Positions 6,373 through 11,927 of a stretch of DNA of 11,927 nt are shown here, in pieces. Below the pieces are notes generated by a model, which saw only the letters and a program-made list of their open reading frames with translations, had not been told where the DNA came from and did no database searches. The DNA is taken from the NCBI GenBank assembly GCA_944386315.1, contig CALXAS010000033.1:1-11927 (forward strand), written 5' to 3'. A program made the translations under genes and the position numbers. This stretch comes from an uncultured Clostridia bacterium (lineage in GTDB: Bacteria; Bacillota; Clostridia; TANB77; CAG-508). The first letter of the stretch is position 1, and every line of letters begins with the position of its first letter.

Positions 6373-7207
6373 TTATTTTTTTGGTTTTTGCAAAGCCTTT
6401 TTATTTTCTCGTTCTAATTGTTTTAAACTCTTTTTAGGAGTAGGTAAATCTTCTGGCATAGTTCCGTCCAACTTCTGCAATTGCTTTTCTAACAATTTTA
6501 CCAACATGGTAATGCGTTTTATTGGCTTCACTTTCCGTTTGAGTATTGTCTTTCTTTAACTTTTGTTCGGTTTGAGATATTCTAAATAAATTTGCTATAA
6601 GTTCATCACTTCCCATATTATCTAAAATATCTTCTCTATATCTTAACCCTTTTCTTTTAGCAATGTCATCAGCAGATTCCCCATTGTATAAACCTCTGTA
6701 ACCATAATTATGAAATTTATCAAAATTTTTGACACCCGCATTTTTAGCAGTTTGATTTAGTGAATAATTTCCTTTTCTGGTCAAATTTCTCTGATAAAAT
6801 CTCTTTTCATCTTCTGTTAGTAAACTATAATCTTTCTCAGCAATTTCTTGCTTCCTAGTTTGAATGGCAAAATAAGTTTGAGCAAGAGCAATTACTTCTT
6901 TTCTAGAGTCACCATTTTGAGCTATTAAGTAACAAGCATAACGAGACAACTTGTAATCTTTAATATTTTTTGTTGCACCTTTAGGCATTTGTATCGTTTT
7001 GGCGGCATCGACAAAATGTTCAAATACATTAATATTACTATTTTTACATGCATCTTTTGCTTTATTAATAACGTTTTCAAATTTTCGCCATTCTTTATAA
7101 TCTAAAATCAATTGTAATTCTCTAGCATACCAATATTCTACACCATATTCATTAGTGTGTTTGATGTCTTCAAAATTTTGATTGTTATGTTTTTCTAAAT
7201 TACTCAT
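6373..7207 (-). CDS. dinD: DNA-damage-inducible protein D (DinD), apparent +1 frameshift near the C-terminus
   Basis: The ATG at 7207 (- strand) follows AAAGGAG by about 10 nt. The sequence is typical of DinD from the N-terminus: EYGVEYWYARELQLILDYKEW, then SRYACYLIAQNGDSRKEVI with the BRO-N-like fold, and a C-terminal HYHVGKIVRKAIAEVG. The direct frame ends at 6434 with the odd tail RNYARRFTYS. Dropping the C at 6466 restores GGTMPEDLPTPKKSLKQLE, typical of the family, to a TAA at 6375-6373, giving 277 residues against 274 in E. coli. E. coli DinD is SOS-induced and modulates RecA-mediated recombination; the same role here is inference. It lies 57 bp downstream of the acyl-CoA ligase gene on the same strand but has its own promoter with a LexA-box-like palindrome. 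It may be truncated, mis-sequenced or recoded. Confidence 0.85.
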
Positions 7208-7239
7208 GTAAAATCCACTCCTTTACAATAATTTAGAAA

Positions 7240-7268
7240 ATTATACCAAACATTTGTTTGAAAGTCAA
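7240..7268 (-). promoter_or_regulatory. dinD promoter (TTGACT-17-TGGTATAAT)
   Basis: On the - strand, TTGACT (7268-7263) and TATAAT (7245-7240) are separated by 17 bp, with TGG before the -10 box. The -35 box overlaps the stop codon of the upstream acyl-CoA ligase gene, so dinD can be transcribed independently. Confidence 0.8.
7247..7260. promoter_or_regulatory. LexA-box-like operator in the dinD promoter
   Basis: CAAAC-ATTT-GTTTG has perfect 5-bp arms around 4 bp and fills most of the spacer between the -35 and -10 boxes. The Gram-positive LexA (DinR) consensus is GAAC-N4-GTTC. Here the outer G/C pair is replaced by A/T, so affinity is uncertain, but geometry and location in front of an SOS gene fit. 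Confidence 0.55.
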
Positions 7269-8998
7269 TCCTTTTTCACCTTTTGCATTTCCTGATAACG
7301 TTTTACCTTTTGTGTAGTCGTTTTAATAAGAGGCTCTGTGGTAAGCGTAATATCTTTAATATGCTTAAAAATAGGAAGTTCTTCATTTATTTTTTTCATA
7401 TCCTTCCAAACAATTTCCGAGTATTCCTCTTCTTTTTTATCTGGAAATAATTCTTGCATTTTTTCTGGTTCATAAACAATTTTCGCACAAATTAGCGTAT
7501 CGGCATTTTTTCTATCTTTCCCATAAACCATACATTCCTTTACATAGTCCAGTTTGCTAATCAAAAACTCCAATTCTTGAGGGTAAATATTTTTTCCATT
7601 GCGAAGCACAATCACATCGTTTTTTCTACCGGTTACATATAAAAAGCCCTGCTCGTCTAAATAACCATAATCTCCTGTAAAAAACCAACCGTCTTTTAAC
7701 ACTTTTTGGGTAGCTTCTTCATTTTGATAATAGCCCGCCATAACACTGGGACCTTTCACAGCAATTTCGCCAATTCCTTCTTCATTCGGAGAGTCAATTT
7801 TTACTTCTAAATTGACAAGAGGAAAACCTACAGAGCCAGGCATTTTTCGCTTATCCGTCTCACAAGCAATAACAGGAGAAGTTTCTGTTAATCCATACCC
7901 TTGAATGAGTTCTATTCCCATTTCGTTATAACCTAGAATGGTTTGTTTGTTCATAGGGGCAGCTCCATAGAAAACAACTCTTAGCTTTTCATCAAATTTT
8001 TTAAGAACCGGTTTGAATAACAATTTTCGCAAATCAATATGACACTTTAAAAGTCCATTACTAATTTTTTTCATAGTAGCAATGAGAGGAGCTTTTCCTG
8101 ATTTTTCAATTTCCTTTTGTATTTTTTTGTACATATTTTCTAAAACAAGAGGAACAGCAACAAATACCGTAACACCATATTCTTTCAAATTTTGAGCAAT
8201 GTATTTTAAACCATCACAAAACGCAACAGTTACGCCAAAATAGATACCATAAAGAAATGTAATGGTACATTCAAAAGTATGATGCAGTGGTAAAAAAGAA
8301 AGTAAAACATCGGACTCAAACATTTGCACATAAGAGGCAACACCTCTAATATTTTCACAAATATTATATTGAGAAAGCATAACAGCTTTTGCTTCACTAG
8401 TTGTTCCAGAAGTAAAAAGCATAATAGACATGTCTTTAGGGTTTATTTCTCTAGTTTCATAGACAGAATTTCCTTGCCCAATGAGTGCAGCACCTTGTTG
8501 CAATAAATCTTGGTAGCTTAAAAAATTAGCATCTTCTACAGAATCCATACAAATAAAATATTGTAAATTACCAATTTTTTCTGCTTGTATTTTTTGAAAC
8601 TCTTCTAAATATTTTTTTTCAAAAACAACAGCTTCTGCACCACTTCTTTGAATAAGAGATTCAATCTCTCTAGAAGGAAGAGCTTTATCTAAAGGAACGA
8701 TAATCATATTACCTGTGGTAACGGCAAGGTAGGTAGTACACCATTCATAGCGATTATCTGAAATTAAAGCAATTTTTTTATGCTCTAATCCTAATTGTAA
8801 CAAACTAGTGCTGAAAGCTTGTACATCATTTTGAAACTCTTCATAGCTTTTGGTAACGTAATCAAATTCCTCTTCAGTTTTCCATTTTTTATATTTATAA
8901 GCAATGCTGTTGGGGTAACGTTTTACAGTTTGGTTTAGCAAATCCTTAAAATCTCGAAGTTCTCTGGGTTTATATACTTGATTTGGGTTATTTTCCAT
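7265..8998 (-). CDS. AMP-forming long-chain acyl-CoA ligase (ANL superfamily)
   Basis: The ATG at 8998 is preceded by AGAGG at 8 nt spacing, so I prefer it to the in-frame GTG at 9007, which overlaps that site. The product has 577 residues. It activates a fatty acid with ATP to the acyl-adenylate and normally transfers it to CoA. Visible motifs are the phosphate loop LFTSGTTSEAKAVMLS (about 194-209, with Ser and Ala-Lys-Ala in place of the usual Gly and Pro-Lys-Gly), QGYGLTETSP (366-375), the hinge region TGD (441-443) with GRKNDVI (457-463), and a C-terminal TTTQKVKR with the likely catalytic Lys near 564. It is predicted cytosolic. It is divergent from a peptide synthetase starting with a condensation domain, so it may supply the acyl starter; a housekeeping role in lipid metabolism is the alternative. 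A fatty acyl-AMP ligase is not excluded by sequence reading alone. Confidence 0.85.
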   Translation of the reverse strand: MENNPNQVYKPRELRDFKDLLNQTVKRYPNSIAYKYKKWKTEEEFDYVTKSYEEFQNDVQAFSTSLLQLGLEHKKIALISDNRYEWCTTYLAVTTGNMIIVPLDKALPSREIESLIQRSGAEAVVFEKKYLEEFQKIQAEKIGNLQYFICMDSVEDANFLSYQDLLQQGAALIGQGNSVYETREINPKDMSIMLFTSGTTSEAKAVMLSQYNICENIRGVASYVQMFESDVLLSFLPLHHTFECTITFLYGIYFGVTVAFCDGLKYIAQNLKEYGVTVFVAVPLVLENMYKKIQKEIEKSGKAPLIATMKKISNGLLKCHIDLRKLLFKPVLKKFDEKLRVVFYGAAPMNKQTILGYNEMGIELIQGYGLTETSPVIACETDKRKMPGSVGFPLVNLEVKIDSPNEEGIGEIAVKGPSVMAGYYQNEEATQKVLKDGWFFTGDYGYLDEQGFLYVTGRKNDVIVLRNGKNIYPQELEFLISKLDYVKECMVYGKDRKNADTLICAKIVYEPEKMQELFPDKKEEEYSEIVWKDMKKINEELPIFKHIKDITLTTEPLIKTTTQKVKRYQEMQKVKKD

Positions 8999-9029
8999 GT
9001 GTTTCACCTCTTATTTCTCTTTTTTCTTA

Positions 9030-9058
9030 AAAATATCATATAAAATGCTCGTTTGCAA
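9030..9058 (-). promoter_or_regulatory. Candidate promoter of the acyl-CoA ligase gene
   Basis: On the - strand TTGCAA (9058-9053) is followed after 17 bp by TATTTT (9035-9030) with TGA in front, an extended -10 arrangement. It lies 31 bp before the preferred ATG. A second possible pair is further upstream (TTGAAA-16-TAAAAT), so the choice is tentative. Confidence 0.4.
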
Positions 9059-9106
9059 CGTTTTTTTTCAATTTTACTATATTTTCCAGATTTTTCAACA
9101 AAATAA

Positions 9107-9135
9107 TTGATTTTCTTTCTTTATTCGTGTATAAT
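9107..9135 (+). promoter_or_regulatory. Promoter of the peptide synthetase gene
   Basis: TTGATT (9107-9112) and TATAAT (9130-9135) are separated by 17 bp, 36 bp before the ATG at 9172. With the opposite promoter at 9030-9058 it makes a divergent control region of 173 bp. Confidence 0.7.
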
Positions 9136-9171
9136 TTAGTCATTGAAAGAAATGAAAGGATGTTATAGAAA

Positions 9172-11927
9172 ATGAAAAAAGAACTTTATGATTTAACCAA
9201 TCCACAAAAAGCTATTTGGCTAACAGAGCAGTTTAGTGAAGGAAGCTCGCTAAACAATGTTAGTGGCAATATTATCATAAAGGACGTTGTCAATTTCCCT
9301 TTATTAGAAAAATCTTTAAATGTATATATACAAAAGAATGATGCGCTTCGCTTGCAGCTTACTATGGAAAACAATACACCAAAGCAATATGTGACGGTAT
9401 ATGAACCATTCTCCATCCCTAAAGTAGAATTAAAGAGTAAAGAAGATTGGGACCAGTTTAACCAAACGGTGGTCTCTATCCCCTTTACTCTTTTTGATTC
9501 CCCATTATTTGCTTTTTATTTGTTTTCTTTTCCAGATGGAACAGGAGGACTAAACGTTACTTTTCATCACATTGTTTCCGATGCATGGACAATGAGTTTA
9601 TTTATTGACGAAGTAATGTCTATTTATGAAAAGCTGTTGAAAAATGAGGAAATAGATACCACGCCAAACGCATCTTATCTAGACTATATCCTAGCAGAAC
9701 AAGAATATCAAAAAAGTGAGCGTTACCAAAAAGACGCAAATTTTTGGAAGCAAAAATTTGAAACAGAGCCAGAAATTGCTTATATCGCAGGGCATAAGAA
9801 AAATACAAAAAGTACAGTGGCGAAAAGAGAAACTTTTAGATTATCACAAGATACACTAGAAAAAATAAATGCTATTTGTAAAGAAAACAAAGCTTCTTTA
9901 TATACCTTTTTCATGTCGATTTATGGTATGTATTTGTCCAAAGTGAATAATATATCTCATTTTGTGATAGGAACTCCTGTTTTAAATCGATTAAATGCAA
10001 AAGACAAAAAAACAGCGGGTATGTATATTAGTACAAATGCATTTGATTTTCAAATAGATAGTGCAAAGAGTTTTTCAGGATATTTAACAGATATTTCAAG
10101 CAATCAACTAGCTATTTTTAGGCACCAAAAATATCCTTATACGGAAATTGCCAACATGGTAAAAGAAACCTATGGTATTTCCGATAACCTTTACGATGTA
10201 GCACTTTCTTATCAAAATGCAAGAGATAACAGTAAAAATGCAGGAGTTTCCTACTCTACAGAATGGTTATTTAGCGGGCATATATTAGAATCTTTAGAAG
10301 TCCATTTTTATGATATGGATAACAGTGGCGACCTAGAAATTTATTATGATTATAACGTAGAATGTTTTCAAAAAGAAGATATACAAAAAATACATCAAAG
10401 AATTTTGTACATCATAGACCAAGTATTAGAGGATTCCAGTAAAGAAATAAAACAGATAGAAGTACTTCCAAAGGAAGAAGCAAAAGAAATAGAAGAACAT
10501 TTTAATCATACAGAGGAAGAATATGATGATAGTATTTCTATTGCAGATTTATTCCGTTTATGGGTACAAAAAAATCCAAATAAGGAAGCCATTATTTTTG
10601 AAAACCAAAGCATTACCTATCAACAATTAGAAGAAAAGTCCAACAGCATAGCTGCTTATTTACAAGCAAATGGAATAAAAAACAATCAAGTGGTGGGTAT
10701 TTTATTAAATAAAGGATTTCCTCTAATCATAGCCATGTTAGGTGTTTTAAAAGCGGGAGCAGGCTATTTATTAATAGATCCTTCTTTGCCAGTAGAAAGA
10801 ATCCAATTTATGCTAGAAAATAGCGATTCACCACTACTGATTACACAATCCACGCTGCAAAAAGTAGCTTTTCCAAATTTATTACAGATAGATACATTCG
10901 ATTTTACAGAAAATCCGGATTTAGTACACATAGAAAATAGGAGTACAGATACTTTTTGCGTGATTTATACTTCTGGTTCTACAGGTGTACCAAAGGGAAC
11001 ATTCCTTTCTAAAAAGGGTTTTTTAAATATGCTACTAAGCTATCATAAAAAATTGAATATTGGTATTTGTGATCGTTTTCTATGTGCTAGTTCTGTAGCT
11101 TTTGATATCTTTTTAGTAGAGACATTAGTGGCGCTATTTTCAGGAAAAACCATTGTTCTTGCTAATGAAGAAGAACAAAAAATACCTGTCTTTATGAAAG
11201 AATTAATAGAAAAACAAAAGGTAGATTTAATGCTGGCTACTCCTTCTAAGTTAGAACTTTTATTAGCAGAAGAAAAAACAAGGTCAGCTTTAAAAAACAT
11301 AAAAATTATACAAGTAGGAGGAGAGGTTTTTGCACCATCTCTTTATGAACGTTTGCGTTCTTGCACAAAAGCGCACATTTATAACGAGTATGGACCTTCT
11401 GAATGCACTGTTTGTGCAACAACAAAAGAAATTACATCCACACAAATTAGTATAGGAAAACCATTTTGCAATACCAAAATCTATATTTGCAATAAAGATG
11501 GAAATCAGCTTCCTATAGGATTTGAAGGAGAAATTTGCATTACAGGAGACGGAGTAGGAAAAGGCTATGTCAATAATATAGAAAATACGAAAAGAGCTTT
11601 TGTAAAAAATCCTTTTGGAAAAGGAAATCTATATAAAACAGGAGATATGGCTCGTTTAAATAAAAATTATGAATTAGAGTACATAGGGAGAAGAGATTTT
11701 CAAGTAAAACTAAGAGGATTGCGTATTGAACTAAGTGAAATAGATAACCGTATTACAGAAATAGAAAAAGTGAAAAATGCAGTTTCTGTGATACAAAAAG
11801 TAAATCAAATCGATTGTATTTGTTCTTATGTGGTACAAAAAGAAGAAATTTCTGCAGAACAAATAAAAGAAGAACTACAAAAAGTATTACCATATTATAT
11901 GGTACCTTCTCATATTATTTTTATGGA
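9172..11927 (+). CDS. Nonribosomal peptide synthetase, C-A domains visible, 3' end outside the window
   Basis: The ATG at 9172 follows AAAGGA by about 11 nt; the frame is open for 918 codons to the window edge. Residues about 1-435 are a condensation domain: LTNPQKAIWL near the start, catalytic HHIVSDAW at 132-139 (second His at 133, Asp137), and TAGMYIST near 280. Residues about 445-918 are an adenylation domain: LKAGAGYLLIDPSLPVER (A2), IYTSGSTGVPKG at 598-609 (A3), FD with Asp645 (A4), YNEYGPSE near 738 (A5), YKTGD at 821 (A7), GRRDFQVKLRG at 839 (A8) and LPYYMVP at 906 (A9). Asp645 fits an alpha-amino acid substrate; I do not predict which one. The carrier-protein domain and any later modules or release domain must lie beyond the window. 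Starting with a condensation domain, next to an acyl-CoA ligase, suggests lipid-initiated synthesis, but an upstream peptidyl donor on another protein is possible. Confidence 0.92.
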   Translation, partial: MKKELYDLTNPQKAIWLTEQFSEGSSLNNVSGNIIIKDVVNFPLLEKSLNVYIQKNDALRLQLTMENNTPKQYVTVYEPFSIPKVELKSKEDWDQFNQTVVSIPFTLFDSPLFAFYLFSFPDGTGGLNVTFHHIVSDAWTMSLFIDEVMSIYEKLLKNEEIDTTPNASYLDYILAEQEYQKSERYQKDANFWKQKFETEPEIAYIAGHKKNTKSTVAKRETFRLSQDTLEKINAICKENKASLYTFFMSIYGMYLSKVNNISHFVIGTPVLNRLNAKDKKTAGMYISTNAFDFQIDSAKSFSGYLTDISSNQLAIFRHQKYPYTEIANMVKETYGISDNLYDVALSYQNARDNSKNAGVSYSTEWLFSGHILESLEVHFYDMDNSGDLEIYYDYNVECFQKEDIQKIHQRILYIIDQVLEDSSKEIKQIEVLPKEEAKEIEEHFNHTEEEYDDSISIADLFRLWVQKNPNKEAIIFENQSITYQQLEEKSNSIAAYLQANGIKNNQVVGILLNKGFPLIIAMLGVLKAGAGYLLIDPSLPVERIQFMLENSDSPLLITQSTLQKVAFPNLLQIDTFDFTENPDLVHIENRSTDTFCVIYTSGSTGVPKGTFLSKKGFLNMLLSYHKKLNIGICDRFLCASSVAFDIFLVETLVALFSGKTIVLANEEEQKIPVFMKELIEKQKVDLMLATPSKLELLLAEEKTRSALKNIKIIQVGGEVFAPSLYERLRSCTKAHIYNEYGPSECTVCATTKEITSTQISIGKPFCNTKIYICNKDGNQLPIGFEGEICITGDGVGKGYVNNIENTKRAFVKNPFGKGNLYKTGDMARLNKNYELEYIGRRDFQVKLRGLRIELSEIDNRITEIEKVKNAVSVIQKVNQIDCICSYVVQKEEISAEQIKEELQKVLPYYMVPSHIIFM

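Noticed and set aside
6332..6559. Short + strand frame over the end of dinD
   Set aside because: It is the reverse of the terminator and the dinD C-terminus, with no ribosome site or family resemblance.
8999..9007. GTG at 9007 as start of the acyl-CoA ligase
   Set aside because: It overlaps the AGAGG ribosome site, which is correctly spaced (8 nt) for the ATG at 8998.
9152..9175. Seven-codon frame (ATG at 9152) overlapping the synthetase start by ATGA
   Set aside because: It could be a leader peptide, but it has no ribosome site of its own and no attenuator-like structure; chance is likelier.
1..11927. Search for a retroelement reverse transcriptase, template repeat, transposase, tRNA or rRNA
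   Set aside because: None could be recognised on either strand, so the variable-region idea has no supporting machinery inside this window.

Overview
The window comes from an AT-rich (roughly 30% GC by eye) low-GC Gram-positive bacterium, most likely a host-associated member of the Clostridia. This rests on AGGAGG-type ribosome sites, AGA/AAA/ATA-rich codon use, sigma-A-like promoters, the prepilin-like N-terminus MQKQKNKERGITLIAL, and the mixture of gene families. Taxonomy is inference; there is no rRNA or tRNA.

Bases 1-4330 are an array of surface-protein cassettes on the + strand: a 5'-truncated BspA-like repeat protein (1-1095), a prepilin-like protein with a formylglycine-generating-enzyme/C-type-lectin-like C-terminus (1250-2531, interrupted by an apparent +1 frameshift), and a prepilin-like protein with a GLUG-type repeat region (2682-4157). 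Each visible cassette start has the same leader: an A-rich repeat, a TATAAT box and a 10-bp hairpin whose 3' arm is the Shine-Dalgarno sequence. A third copy of the leader (4231-4321) has no pilin gene behind it and is followed by a RelB/DinJ-type antitoxin gene (4414-4680) with no recognisable toxin. A fourth, partial leader repeat precedes a broken AAA-ATPase-like/PD-(D/E)XK protein (4936-6299) that has lost its Walker A region.

Bases 6330-9171 are on the - strand: a shared terminator, dinD (6373-7207, also with an apparent +1 frameshift) behind a promoter containing a LexA-box-like palindrome, and an AMP-forming long-chain acyl-CoA ligase (7265-8998). Divergent from the ligase, from 9172 to the right edge, is a nonribosomal peptide synthetase opening with a condensation domain and an adenylation domain. 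The ligase/synthetase pair suggests an N-acylated peptide product, but that is inference.

The most unusual observations are these. (1) Both frameshifted genes are restored by dropping one C in the same hexamer, GGA-C-GG, and these are the only in-frame CGG codons I can find in about 3,500 codons. (2) The SD-sequestering hairpin shows compensatory base changes across three copies. (3) The last 34 codons of the FGE-type gene are almost all NNY, unlike the rest of that gene, and look like a possible diversity-generating-retroelement variable region. No reverse transcriptase or template repeat is in the window.
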